Origin: Bugula neritina
Lineage: Eukaryota; Bryozoa; Gymnolaemata; Cheilostomatida; Bugulidae
Direction of reading: 5' to 3'
Assembly: GCA_964035545.1 (NCBI GenBank)
Contig: OZ037769.1
Location: 9,153,429 to 9,217,428 of the forward strand
DNA length: 64,000 nt
Both the position numbers and the translations under genes were made by a program. Every line of letters starts with the position of its first letter. Positions within the stretch are counted from its first letter, which is position 1. Positions 25,401-41,034 of the stretch are shown in pieces. The notes below the pieces were generated by a model. The model did not search any database and was not told the origin of the DNA. It saw only the letters and a program-made list of their open reading frames with translations.

Positions 25401-27477
25401 TTGATCACGATAAGGAAAGAGAAGAAAGCCAAGATGATTTGTTGGACCTGTACAGTAAGAAACAGCAGAATGATGAGATGGGCTATGTATTTACAGAACT
25501 TCAGAATCAAGGTGGAGTCAATCAAAGGAAAGGACAATGTTGGAGCCGATTATCTAAGCCGAATTGACTCAGAATTTTAAGTAGTTAGGAGAAATGATCA
25601 AGATAATTTCTCTTAGAATGGGGGGTTGTCACAAATTCTGAGTGTACATATACCTATAAATAGACTTACCGGGTTTTTCCTAATGATTATACAGGAATGT
25701 TCATAAATATTCTAGACTAATCAAAGAGATGGGTCATTGTTCATTGTTACTGTTTTGGTTAGTCATGTTAACTACTGCCCAGCAATGTAAACAAGGTATT
25801 GCGCAATAATTGCGAAATAACCATGGAAATTCCAATGTTTTGTTTTGTTTTGATTTTCTATAAATAGTATTGGCATGTGGGGAATGTTTTCTACTAGAAT
25901 CTTCTATACTGGAATGCTTGAGAATGTTCTAGAGTGTTTTGTTTACTATAAATACTGAGGCAGTTGTGTTTACGAATCAGTTCACTCTTATAAGTTCATC
26001 TGTGCATATCTTACTGAAGAAATAAAGTCTACTCTATTTACTCTCAACTGGATTAGCAAGCTGTATGCTACTTGTCTCTATACTTCTGACTACCAGACTT
26101 TTCGAACTCGTCACACTGCTACCAACAGTTTTGTGACAGTATTCTACTTCACGCTTTTATTTTAATTATTTGTATAAAATCAATTTTAGTGCTTTTCATT
26201 ATTGCATATAGTTGTTGTCCATGTGATAAAATTGACAGAAACTTTAGTTTCACTAGAATTGATTTATTTTGCTCAAGTAAAATGTTCAACTGTCAGTTTC
26301 GCAACAAAACATATCCACCCCATTACAACTATTATTTGAAGACAAATTTCACATTCAACAACACCTAACTAAAGTTTAATTACTCAAAAATTAAATTTTT
26401 AGGCAAGTTCAGACAGTCTTATATCTTCACCTACAAGTCTAGTTGTGTACTAAATAAAGTTAAATCAATCAAATTTACTCTTTATCTCTCATTTGAATCC
26501 AATTTCATAAGTTTTTGACTGGCTCATCAATTAAATAAATCTATATTCTTACATAACTACTTATACTTGGATATTTATAAATATAATACTGATGGTGATA
26601 CTAATAGTAATACTAACAGTAATTGAGCTGGAATTAAAACTGAATTTTAGAATCCAATTCAATATTCATATTTTATATCAATATTAATTTTAAACTTTAA
26701 TGAGGTCTCAAGTAAATGCTATCTGAACCTAAACAGAATAATTAAAATAATTAATCAATTACATTATTAGTCAATATTAATATAATTAGTATAATATATT
26801 AAATTCAATTATTTTAATTTCAAACTGGCTTGTGCAGTTTGAATTAGTAGCTACGCTGGGTCAAAACTAAACAGACTCAACAGCTACTGTTAGCAGTTGA
26901 CCGTTAGTAACATCTGGTTTTACACAATAACATTATCAGCATCATTATGACTAACAACAAAATCAAAATCAGATTAATTAAAAATAAATACTAAACATTA
27001 ATACTTATAGTTATAGTTATAGTTATACTAGTACTACTACTACTGGCACTACTTTTGCTTTTACTGTTAGTATTAGTTTTAGCTTTACTTTTAGTTTTAC
27101 ACTTAGAGTTACCTGTTGGCTGTTACTGTTACTGACTAACACTAAAACTAAAAGTAACAGCAACACAGACTGAGACTGTAAGTGTATAACTAAAACTAAA
27201 AGCTTTAGTAGTATCAGTAGTAAAACCATAAGACTAAGTATTATTATTCAATTAGTGTTGCAATTTTAGATATTGATAATCATAATTCTACGTCTAGTTT
27301 TAGTTTTATTTATTTTTGATCAATATCATAATGATAATGATAATCCTAATGATAATCATAATCATAATGTAAAACTAATTGTGTTATTTTAAATAATATT
27401 ATAAATATACATTATTAAAATAGCCTTAGGCTTAAGTAATTACCTGCTTCTTCTTCCTTTTTATCTCGCTTCAACAT
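13481..27477 (-). CDS. COPG1: coatomer subunit gamma (COPI coat)
   Basis: Seventeen minus-strand exons give 873 aa, against 874 in human gamma-1: 27444-27477, 21374-21573, 21039-21194, 20681-20773, 19976-20179, 19071-19111, 18265-18438, 17833-17971, 17293-17393, 16945-17140, 16379-16575, 15947-16050, 15292-15473, 14905-15072, 14541-14706, 14052-14288, 13481-13710. All junctions are GT-AG and in phase. Gamma-COP is a large adaptor-like subunit of the COPI coat for Golgi-to-ER and intra-Golgi vesicles. The N-terminal HEAT-like adaptin trunk includes [21 protein letters not shown] and [15 protein letters not shown]. The hinge has PMAEQRPS. The C-terminal appendage includes [16 protein letters not shown] and [15 protein letters not shown]. 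Exon 1 encodes only [11 protein letters not shown] plus one base; a 5.9-kb intron, with an LTR element inside, follows it. The symbol is by homology; vertebrates have two paralogues. Confidence 0.95.
16051..16345. repeat. 21-bp minisatellite at a coatomer gamma splice acceptor
   Basis: Units of acctacaataatcaatacag abut the acceptor of the exon 15947-16050. On the minus strand each unit reads gtgctgtat...ttattgtag, and the exon itself begins GTGCTGTATGG. The unit therefore copies the acceptor AG plus about nine exon bases. About 13 copies with point variants. Confidence 0.85.
17560..17815. repeat. degenerate repeat in coatomer gamma intron
   Basis: Imperfect repeats of tactgagtacagtagagt and agtcaagagtgatatataac, decayed, just 3' (minus sense) of the donor at 17833. 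Confidence 0.6.
18540..18935. repeat. 19-bp minisatellite in coatomer gamma intron
   Basis: About 20 copies of gtctgtagtacagtgtgat with G/A variants. The unit length is not a multiple of three, but three frames stay open and create spurious ORFs. Confidence 0.95.
19187..19985. repeat. 25-bp minisatellite made of 5' splice sites
   Basis: About 30 copies of cttaccagtagacagtatatagtaa run into the donor of the exon 19976-20179. On the minus strand each unit reads TGTCTACTG followed by gtaagttac; the exon ends TGTCTACTG with gtaagttac beyond. Every full unit thus repeats the last exon bases and a consensus donor. Variants (tagtag, cagtaa) mostly spare the gtaag. Confidence 0.92.
21819..22330 (+). 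repeat. 5' LTR (512 bp)
   Basis: Begins tgtcacaaattctgag and ends acagttttgtgaca, so the ends form a short inverted repeat. Contains a TATA-like actataaatac (about 22137) and an aataaa (22213), fitting promoter and polyadenylation signals. Confidence 0.95.
22333..22352 (+). other. primer-binding site
   Basis: Two bases after the LTR comes tgggggctgctccgggaa, which resembles the tRNA-Pro-type primer site tgggggctcgtccgggat with changes. The tRNA assignment is tentative. Confidence 0.6.
22427..25567 (+). CDS. Gag-protease-integrase polyprotein of the LTR element
   Basis: 1046 aa, no stops. Residues about 30-125 are a charged coiled coil with repeated KADQE units. Residues about 135-295 are a gag capsid domain ([17 protein letters not shown]). 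Zinc knuckles are at about 326-360 ([28 protein letters not shown]). A protease-like RDTGCG is near 438 and LLIGN near 504. The integrase HHCC finger is at about 625-670 ([19 protein letters not shown]). The catalytic core has AIDLIGP, SDQGTQF and GLVEKFN, with 35 residues between the last Asp and Glu (a D,D35E triad). A GPF/Y module follows ([15 protein letters not shown]). No RT or RNase H lies between protease and integrase. The last 20 or so residues are out of frame with the original protein. Confidence 0.93.
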   Translation: MALLERVTQMGKDLGLVEDKLIAFVEKNLPIVAAQEEKEKDREERRLEREAEKIRQENEKALMEMKIKADQEATAFKVKADQETMALKIKADQEAEERRQQHELDMEKLKANTSLEHSRHESTRLEIANKPKPKIPFFDEKVDEMDSYLERFEWVAEGCNWDKGDWPYHLSQYLRGTATEAYIRLSPTDRRDYKRVKEALLERFNLTQEGYRKKLREAEAYEDETPAQLFTRIESYVHKWVELSGGMDIAKLVATEQFISSCPDDLAVHLKQSSYNSSEDMCDAASLFLHARGRKLAKTKKTNTKRMENTPADSMNAEQGSKSNGACFICKDKSHIARNCPRRGKKYCSHCKMNNHNTSDCRKYGGRSVHAAAAIATTPNKTVVTDPGISSKVEEPTEITVNGKKFVNAAVCKNGPKFKDGGTAIFDAEVNGQRATVMRDTGCGCIVVNAKYVQPQHLTGESVYLNMADASVREAQWALISVRSPFYNGVIKAAVMDKTICDLLIGNVDGARSADQPLENWKDCAVTTGAQAVKEKSGDKPLMIDSNANPLSIGKDEIARLQRDDPTLERFFDAKEVKEKRGCTTRFVVRNKILYREYTDSKSASVKPVKQLMVPSSLRKEVLQKAHDCIMSGHLGVKKTTDRVLSNFFWPGLNGDVVRFCQSCDICQKTVKKGSVMKVPVQETPLIDTPFKRCAIDLIGPINPPSEKGHRYILTLVDYATRYPEATPLKNIDSATVAEALLDMYSRVGIPEEVISDQGTQFISDYMKEFTRLLDMRQLPTSPYHAMANGLVEKFNGTLKSMLKKLCAKEPRQWHRFINAALFAYREVPQESTGFAPFELLYGRTVRGPMYILRQLWTKEDTADEVKTCYQHVFELRERLDDMMEMALASLKDSQKRYKHYFGKKAKQRDFKPGDKVLILLPTDGNKLLMHWQGPFNIEEKVRLNDYIINIRGKRRTYHANMLKKYFERETPTDSMIAGAVRTLDAAGAGIIDHDKEREESQDDLLDLYSKKQQNDEMGYVFTELQNQGGVNQRKGQCWSRLSKPN
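25478..25580 (+). pseudogene. RNase H C-terminal scrap in another frame
   Basis: Frame +3 reads [18 protein letters not shown] then [13 protein letters not shown] before a TAA. This is the conserved end of gypsy RNase H (W...LQ...I.Y..GK.N..AD.LSR). It sits after the integrase, as expected in a Gmr1-like order. The RT and the rest of RNase H are missing just before it, so a deletion junction lies near 25465-25480. Confidence 0.8.
25616..25626 (+). other. polypurine tract
   Basis: gaatggggggt immediately before the 3' LTR; the expected second-strand primer. Confidence 0.75.
25627..26138 (+). repeat. 3' LTR (512 bp)
   Basis: Same length as the 5' LTR, with no difference seen on line-by-line reading. 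Followed by the gtatt target duplication. Confidence 0.95.
26144..27443. other. remainder of coatomer gamma intron 1
   Basis: Very AT-rich. Contains short simple repeats of tagttatagttat and actact type (about 27005-27235) and aatgataatgat type (about 27330-27370). No gene recognised. Confidence 0.6.
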
Positions 27478-28222
27478 TTTGGCAGAAATAAACTATGTCT
27501 ATTGGTATTATAATTATTTCAAAATTTCCTTTGGTTTTAATTAAACCGATTTGCGAATAAAAATATATCTGGTAGGTAGAAAATTTTCCTCAATAGCTCC
27601 ACGTCTTAAAAATAAATATAACAACACGTAAAAGCTTTCATCAAAAAAGTATGATCGAATTATGTTGTGAACCTTTACTCGGACTAGCCTAGTTTCCAAA
27701 AGCCTTCACCTTTTGGTGGTTCTGTGCAGTGAAGTTATTTTCAGTCGGAAAGACAACTCTTTAGCTAAGTATATAATAATTTGTGTCGCTCAACTAAATT
27801 TTCCAGTTCAGTGACTTGTGTAATTTGTATTCATCATAGCGCTTCATGAGCAGTTATTTCCGTAACTTAATGAAACCGATGCTAAACTTTTAGGTCACAT
27901 GATCAAAAGCAGCCACTGAAGCAAAACATAGTTGGCCAAACACAGCCATTGGCATTAGTATATTAATCATCATGAAGATGAGGGAATAGTGTAGAATCAT
28001 TTGACAGCCGGCATTACAGGTTGTTTGGTTCATGTAAGAGCTAGCTCTTGGGAAAAACTCTCGTAATATTTCTGTCCTTCTTTGAGAAAGGAAAGTACCA
28101 GAAACTCTACTTTCTACAACCTTAAACTTGTTTAGCAAGTTTCAGTTTGTGACATATTAAAGTAATAATACCACTATCAACCACTTCTAGCATACTGCTA
28201 TCAAGAGAATTCATCTAATAAA
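27478..28222. promoter_or_regulatory. shared divergent promoter region (coatomer gamma / myosin light chain)
   Basis: About 745 bp separate the coatomer gamma ATG (27477, minus) from the proposed light-chain ATG (28223, plus). The two genes are transcribed away from each other, so both promoters must lie here unless there are unseen upstream exons. No TATA box or other motif can be firmly assigned. Confidence 0.45.
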
Positions 28223-31200
28223 ATGGTAATTAAAATATCAGTTCTTTATAGCCTTTGTAGATAAAACTCAATTTATATACAAAATGCTTTACCTTTTTGA
28301 TAGCCATTGCTTTCTTTGTTGCAAATCACAGCCTAAGGAGATACGATAACATGAAGTTGAAGCATTCGTTTTATTTCTTTTGCATTGTTACCCAGCTTAT
28401 ACCACACTCACCATGTTATATAATTACTGTATCTAGATAGTTGTCAAGTGTTTACAAGCACAGTTTTTGAGTTTGTTAATATAATTTTACTTGTTTCAGT
28501 CTGGATTTGGAGATGACCAGTTGACAGGTAAGTTGATGTTGTGAGAAGCTCATTTTCATTGGTTAACACAGTTCAGTACTCTATGCTTTCTTTCAACATG
28601 CATATAAAATTTATTATTGAATGCTGCTAAAAATGTTCTTATGAACCATTATATACAATCTGTGTTAGTCTACGTATATGTAATGTACTACAGTTAATGT
28701 ATTTATAACTTTAAGAATACCAGGAAGTGTTTGGTATTTTTGATAACCGTGGTGATGGAAAAGTACAGGTTTCACTTATTGGTGAACTATTAAGAGCTTG
28801 TGGTCAGAATCCAACAGAAGCTGAGTGGAAGAAGCTGGTAGGAGATGATCCAGGTAGGTAGTGAGGCATAGTCAGTATAACAAATATCTAAACACGCCAT
28901 TATCCGGTACATGCTAATAATATAAACAATAAAGGCAGTCATTTAAATTTTTTAAGAATGTCAAAAACAGTTGTCATCACACTTGTCATCAATCATCAAC
29001 CCATGCATTAAATATTTAGCAGTATTAACCCCTGATACATGTGTGACTGAGGTGGAACTGCGATTCTGGTTTAGTTATTGAGGGTAGTAGCCTTTTATCT
29101 CTCTCTCTCTCTCTCTCTAAGCTCATGTAGCTCTAGTAGCTCATGTAGCTCTAGTAGCTCTAGTCTATGCAGTCAGTCAACTAGATCAAAGCTCTCATAA
29201 TCTCTACAGTACACATGTAGTCAACATATCTATAACATAATGGCAATAGATCAACTATTGACCGGCTATCAACATATGCACAGGCTGCCAACTGTCATAT
29301 CATAAGTCTCTGGTCTGTGCTAAATGCAGCAGTTATTGAAGATAATATGATGCTTTCATATTTAAAGAATCTCCATTTTATAGTCTGTTGGCTCAGGGCT
29401 AGTGCTAGCAATGTAATATTAGCTGCTGTAACATTATATTCTTTTATGTTGCTTAAGTATTTATGACATTAAACTACACAAGCATGCCAAACATGATCAG
29501 ATCTGCAGTATAAAGTATTCAATCAACACTAGAACTGTTTATTAGCCCGATACAATTATCTGTGTATCTAAACTGCTTGACACGTACAAATATACCTGTA
29601 ATATTGATAATAGGCCTCTTACCTGTTGTACTATCACTTGGACTACAAACACATATTTTGTTTGCTAGCTAGGAGTAACTAGGCTATGTGTTATGCACCT
29701 GTAATTAGCTCTGCACTAAGTTGGTATCAAGTGTACACATTCACACACAAATACTGGTATACTTTTTTGAGCGTTATTTTATCTGCATGTTTGACTATAT
29801 AGGCTCAGTAATGCCACCCTTATTGTTTCATGTGAACATGACATACTCAGTGTAAAAAACAAGATTCCCACATTTTTTGTAAGTGAACTGTTGGTTTAGA
29901 GAAAACATGTCAAACTGGATCTGGTTTGTATGGTAAATAGATAAGAGACTGACCTTCAATGAGTTCCTCCCCATGCTGAAAGATGCTGCTAAGAGTAAGG
30001 ACAAGATGCAGGCAGGAGATTTTGTAGAGGCATTCAAAGTGTTTGACAAGGAGCAGAATGGCACCATATCAAAGGCGGAGCTGAGGCATGTTCTCACCCA
30101 GCTGGGTAGGTGTTATACCTGACTTATAAATGTTACTCTTAGACACTTGTCTCTCTTTCAACAGCAACGCACTATATTATAATACTAACCTCTTTTCCTC
30201 CAATATCTCAACAGCATGCCTTGCCTATAGTGCTGAAGGCTCCTTCTCATGCAGATGGGAATATAACTTTTAGTGTGAATCACTAAGGCTATGTACAACT
30301 AACTCCATGACACAGTTGTGCATAGCATGTGTTTTAGGGAAACTTCCATCAACTTAGAGAGATTGTTAGTTGTGGGATATGGGACCATGCATGGTGGTAT
30401 TGTATATACTATGATACAGTATATACAATAGTCAGTTTATTATACTGACTATACTGACTGTATACTGACTGTATGCTGACTGTATACTTACTATATACTG
30501 ACTGTATACTGACTGTATACTGACTGTATACTGACTGTATACTGACTGTATACTGACTGTATACTTACTATATACTGACTGTATACTGACTGTATACTGA
30601 CTGTATACTGACTGTATACTGACTGTATACTGACTGTATACTGACTGTATACTTACTATATACTGACTGTATACTGACTGTATACTGACTGTATACTGAC
30701 TGTATACTGACTGTATACTTACTATATACTGACTGTATACTGACTGTATACTGACTATATACTGACTATATACTGACTGTATACTGACTGTATACTGACT
30801 GTATACTGACTAGATACTGACTGTATACTGACTGTATACTGACTATATACTGGCTATATACTGACTATATGCTGACTATATACTGACTATATACTGACTG
30901 TATACTGACTGTATACTGACTGTATACTTACTATATACTGACTGTATACTGACTGTATACTGACTGTATACTGACTGTATACTGACTGTATACTGACTGT
31001 ATACTTACTGTATACTGACTGTATACTGACTGTATAGTGACTATATACTGACTATATACTGACTGTATACTGACTGTATACTGACTATATACTGACTGTA
31101 TACTGACTATATACCGACTATATACTGACTATATACGGACTATACTGACTGTATACTGACTGTATACTGACTATACTATATAGTGATTATACTGACTATG

Positions 31201-34200
31201 CTATGCTGACCTTGCTGCTCTGCCAAAACTCGTTTTCAAACACTGGATTAACAATTTTCCTCATAAATTTTTACCCATTATTTGCTAGCGCCAAAAATTG
31301 ACATAGTTTGATGTTTAAAGTGGCCCAAACATGATAGAGACTCTTTTGAGATGACGCAGGTTGGACTAGCTTGCAATGATCTATAGCTTCAGTGACATGC
31401 TTGCCATAAGTGTAATTGATTACCCATACTAATACACTGAGAGGGGATCTAGTTTCAACACTCATGCTTAGTCTAAGTTTTTGGTAGAACAAATTGGAGA
31501 GGTGTCAACCCACCCTTATCAGCACTTGAGATTTAATAGCTAACCAAGTATAGGAATAGCCTGATTCTACACAGGAAATGTTGTTATTCTGTTGTTTAAG
31601 ATTCATACTATTACTCAGGCAGTCTCAGTAACTGAACCGTTAGTAAATATTATAGATGTGCAACTATAAATATGAGCTGTGTTAGTAAATATTCATTCCT
31701 TCACACTGGAATGTCAGATTGTTGGACACAGTTTCTGGACTAAAAGTTCGTTGAACTTATATTCTGAAACTGTGGCACAACACTGAATTAGTAGAAGCTG
31801 CAGTGCAACTCATACCAATAGATATACAAAAGGAATATAGTCTATACTCTTTTATTGTCAGCTCAGATACATACTGCAGAGTGCAGACTACCTTTCAACA
31901 TGTAATAGAAGTAAAGCTTGTTTTTTCGGCACATATATACTATGAGCAGTGGTACACCACTAATATTGTGTTGTAATTTCCTAATACATAATATATACAG
32001 TTACAGAGCTGATGATGCTACATAAAAATATTATTATTAATACTATGACTGTGATCATTTTTAGTATTTAATCTATCTCGCATCTTGATTGGTCCATAAT
32101 TTAGACTGTAAAATTTCTACCTGCACAATTTACTCTGCAGTACATAGAAATAAATTTCATACAAATCAACCTTAAATACAAAGTTGTGTTGTACTAAATT
32201 CCTACAAATATTAGCTGTGCATTTTAAACTAATATAGTAAGCAGTTTATGGAAAGAGACTTGTGTCTAAGCATAAGGTTTGCATTGGGAGCAACTTTGAA
32301 TGCTTCTTTAGCTATAGCTAGGGTTAATAACTGCAACTTTATATGTGCTTTACATATTATTTACAATCTATATAGCATATATATGTTTATACATTGAATA
32401 CTGTTTTTAATGTTAAATTTATTTGACCTTATAATTATAGGCATGTCATTTGTTACATAATATACTCTACATTACAAATTATATAAAATAACATGGTATA
32501 ACTGTTTTATTTTTGTTGAAAATATAAAATATTCAGTTAAATTATATGCATATGATTGCTAGAAATCCTATAAATATTTAGCTATTCATGCTATGAGTAT
32601 CAAGTTAGCAACATATAATAATAAAGGCTGTTTCCCAGCTGTGAAGGTGTATGTTTATATACTAGCCATATACTAGCACTAGATATGCTGCACAGAGAAC
32701 ATGTTTTGTTTTAATTTGCATAGTCAAGAGAGTCGGTGTGAAAAAGTAGTCCCATTAATTCCAGTTTTCACACAATATTGACACATATTTTTCATCTCTA
32801 GAATATTATGTTGAACTTTAATCTGTTGGCATCTTTAAATTTCATTATGTCACATATCATAATTATTCTCTAAATCTAAACATTTTGAACAAGTATACTA
32901 TATATATTATATTATAATATATTATATTATATCACTTAATTTGCACTTCACAGCAAATAATTTCACAACCTGTTTTGAAACTTTAGCTTGCCAACTACTC
33001 TCAAGTGTGTCACATCATTGCACTACTTAATGATGCATTCAGTTCCAGTTGTATCACCCACTCATGCAGTAAATGTTGTAAACAGATGCACCAACTATTG
33101 CCAAGCTAATGCAGCAAGTGATGCTTGTGTAGTGCTGGTGGCCATTCGAAGATATGTTGCATCTTGTCAGCATGCTATACTATCTTCCTTTATTCAAATA
33201 GCATCAGTTGATAAGCTATTTGCTAATATCTTTATTTATTCAATAAATTAACATAAAATAGTAACATATGTATTGTAGGCCTGATCAAACCTAATGGTAT
33301 AGCATAGTCATAATTTATCAGAACATTATACATTAACATAACAAGCTATTACTTACTGTATTATTATTAAACTGCAGTTATCCAAAGAGTGCAACATATT
33401 ATTTAGATTTGAAGTTCAAGACTTCTTTTTATCTGTATACAGTCAAAATCATACATAAGCAATTATCTAGTTAGATCTGAGGTAATCAGCATCCAATTTT
33501 GGCTTAATTCAAAACTAAAACGTCAACCTTCACTCCAAGTCAAGAGATAAATGTATGTAAATTTAGAAAATGCCAAAACATCACGCAATAGCATAGTATT
33601 GGGGCAATATTCTGTAACTAGCCTATGCTAAGAGTCTCTACCTCAACAGTCAACTAATATCAGTCATGGTGTTCAAGATAATATTGTCTACAATAATGCA
33701 AAGGAATAGCTTGACTTGGCCTAACAGAAACTTAAGCTTGCCAGATGGTTATGTTTGTATTTAGGGTGTAGGCGTATTTCAGAAACAATTAGATGCAACA
33801 TTTCAAAAGACAAAATAAGTCATACAAGGCAGCACCTCTGAATTATACTCAATAGCAGTTATTCACAGACATGTAACTTTTTGGAGCTATTAATATTATT
33901 ATTTCTTGTCTTCCTTTGTCTATCTGAACTTGATGTTCATTTATGTGCCGTGTATTTAAAAATAAGTTTCAGGAGTTGTAGTATATATGCAGGTATTGTT
34001 TGCACTACAATCACATGTATATCAACATCCTTTTAATATTTATTATATTCAAAGTTGTTTTGTACACTGTTGACTAACACTGTGTTGCTATGGTTATAAT
34101 TGCTGTATTTGCAAACTCTGAAAGTTTTATTGACAATGAAAATGTTTGTTTATTAACACACCGCTTCTCTCTATATAGTAACTAACATACACGTGCTTCT

Positions 34201-35649
34201 AGTCACTAACATGTGCTGTTATATTCACAGGAGAAAAGATGACAGAGGATGAAGTAGAAGCCATGTTTCAAGGGTTTGAAGATTCTCAAGGAAATATCAA
34301 CTATGAAGGTAAGCTGGTTTCAGAGTCTAGAATGTTCTTCTGTAGCAGCTGGTGGGAACTACTTGCTAGTCATGTTATATGCTATATTATAGACTCCAGC
34401 CTGGTCATTTACATCTCATTATAATGTTACCATAGTGTGAGTATTACAATGCAGCTACAGAATTCATTATATCTGATTGAGATACAATTCTCTATATAAT
34501 CACTAATTGTTAAGGTTGTTCACACTGAGTAGCTATTGATACCTTGTTGCTTAGTGATTATCCACACTAAGACGAAATATTAGAAGATAGTCACTACATT
34601 CATTTATATCATGCTCTAGCTTATATACATGTGAGTTATTGGCTTGTATGAGAAGCAATTCCATAAAATATTGGCAAATTATATGTTAGATGCTAGCTGG
34701 TTTAGCTTGCTTAAAAATAGTGAAAATTGGACAGATTTGCAGTTGGTTTAGCTCACTGTGAAGTATAAGAAGTAAAATATTAACATAAATGGCAATTGAT
34801 TGAAACTTGAGCAATTTCTTCTAAAGCAGGCCGCCTGAATCTTATGCAATAGTAGCCATCATTGTTATTAGAATCTACCAGAAAATATCTTTATTGTGGT
34901 GTATTACATTGGTAATGTAGTCTACAGAGCATAGCAAGTTGTTCTTAGGGCACATGTACTAAACTTGTATACACCATGTAATATAATCTTTAACGTTTTT
35001 CAGTCTTGGCTAAGATGGTAACAATATCTTAAATTGCTAAAGGTAGATTCCAATATTTTCTGTGTGATCTACTCACATACAAAAGAGTTGTCAGTCCTGC
35101 ACTTGGTATTTGTGTGGTATTGTTTTGCACTGTCATGAACATGTCTTATGAGACTTGCATTTTTCATATTCAACACCTGAGAGTTGTCGCCCTTGCACTA
35201 CCTAACCTCGTTGAGGAAGTAACTGCTAATTGTTTGATTTTTCAACTCCGCAACGCGTGGAACAGTTGATTTGCTACATAACATTTTAATTCAACTTTGC
35301 ATAGCATGAAAGTTTGATGGCCTTAAGTTGCCATAGATTGATACTATTCTGTTCATTTGTTTTTTGTTTGAGAACTTAAATTTAATTCATTTGCAATTGT
35401 ACTGTCTAAAAGCATGTAGTTGCATTATATCCTATAGCTTGACATTTATGTATGTTGTGTTAAATTCCTTTATAATGGAGAATTCAAGTGTTGAACGGTT
35501 TTATTATAGTGTTCTGCATAGGATATAAAATTATTGTTTAAATTTCGCTATAATTATTTCCGGTTACCTAGCTTAACATGCAGTAACATATTTAATATAT
35601 TTTCGTTTTAGAATTGATCGACATGGTGGTATATGGTAAATCTCTCTAG
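28223..35649 (+). CDS. myosin essential light chain (MYL6-like, EF-hand)
   Basis: Exons 28500-28527, 28716-28853, 29941-30105, 34231-34308 and 35612-35649 join in phase. With a proposed first exon holding only the ATG (28223-28225, followed by gtaatt) they give 149 aa, the usual length. A first exon that stops at the ATG is also found in vertebrate MYL6, but this start is a guess. Essential light chains bind the first IQ motif of myosin II lever arms and stabilise them. EF-hand-like segments: [24 protein letters not shown] and [19 protein letters not shown]. The '[10 protein letters not shown]' and '[13 protein letters not shown]' blocks are diagnostic for this family. Most calcium-loop acidic residues are not conserved, as is common in these chains. 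Intron 4 is 4.1 kb. It converges with snurportin-1. Confidence 0.9.
30440..31175. repeat. 11-bp minisatellite in light-chain intron 4
   Basis: Some 60 copies of actgactgtat, with tactgactatat and tacttactata variants in a higher-order pattern (a tactta unit recurs about every seven units in the first half). Confidence 0.93.
31200..34230. other. rest of light-chain intron 4
   Basis: AT-rich, no coding or RNA gene recognised. The short open frame at 32988-33251 has no family features. Confidence 0.55.
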
Positions 35650-36521
35650 ACAAGAAGTTGCAGATATTAATCAAAAGTACATGACTATTAAAAGATTAAG
35701 CTGTGTATTTGTTGTTTAGTGGAGTTACTTATAACTAAATTCACCTGTAATAGATGAGGAAGGTATAGCTTATGTTTACTGGCCTGCAACAGATAGCACA
35801 TGCTAAGCTGTGTCAGCATTCTTTGTGTATCTATTAGTATGTCAGTAGATGGCACTGCTTAATGTCACATTATAATTGTATTCCTGTCAGTGTAGTAGTG
35901 ATAGTAGCAGTCAATTAAGGAATTAAATTATTTTTTACAACTTTTACTTACTGGATATTATTCATATTAATTATATATAACATATTTTATTGACAACAAA
36001 ATTATTGAATTGAATAAAATTAGTAGTATTAATGAGTCTAAATGGCATTTTTCTGCACTAAATAGAAAACTATAATTATATACATATTTGATAAAAATAT
36101 ATACACTTTATACTATACATTTTGACAGTTTAGAGAAAAGTTATAGAGAACCATTATATAGAGGCCTCATACTTTAAACTGCATGACCTCTACAAGGTTA
36201 ACGTGTTTGTGTCATGTTGGCATGACTACCTATATTGGCTCCACTCATTGGCTAGTTGAGTTACACCAAGAGTTTGGGGCAAAGTAACTACATCTACAGC
36301 GGGACTCAGTTTATCATCTGCAGAAAGGTGACTGATGCTTGCTTCAGATAAATTGCTGTCCCCCATATAAGTAAAGTCTACAACATACACACATACCTGG
36401 TGAACAGGTGTTGAATAACACTAGCTATAAGTGAGCATAAAATTCCCTACAGCCTTTCATTCTTTATACAATTGTATCGTTGTATCGGTTGCATAGAAAG
36501 TAAATCTCAAGTCACACATTA
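35650..36521. other. convergent 3' space (light chain / snurportin-1)
   Basis: AT-rich and free of recognisable ORFs; must contain both 3' UTRs. Confidence 0.6.

Positions 36522-41034
<4,513 letters not shown>

Larger units (their letters stand above)
21814..26143 (+). mobile_element. LTR retrotransposon, Ty3/gypsy, Gmr1-like, RT deleted
   Basis: A complete insertion lies in intron 1 of coatomer gamma, opposite to that gene. Target duplication gtatt is at 21814-21818 and 26139-26143. Two 512-bp LTRs (tgtcac...gtgaca) flank a single 1046-codon ORF. The order gag - protease - integrase, followed by a scrap of RNase H C-terminus, matches Gmr1-type elements, where integrase lies before RT. The body lacks RT and most of RNase H. 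No differences between LTRs were found by eye, which indicates recent insertion. The element must depend on an RT supplied in trans, or the deletion arose at the last transposition. Confidence 0.93.

Noticed and set aside
25380-25580. A separate 66-codon protein
   Set aside because: Only its last 35 residues are meaningful (RNase H end). The rest is a shadow of the main ORF, so it is reported as a deletion scrap.
32988-33251. 87-codon ORF in light-chain intron 4
   Set aside because: Cys-rich by chance; no similarity recognised and no splice signals tie it to a gene.
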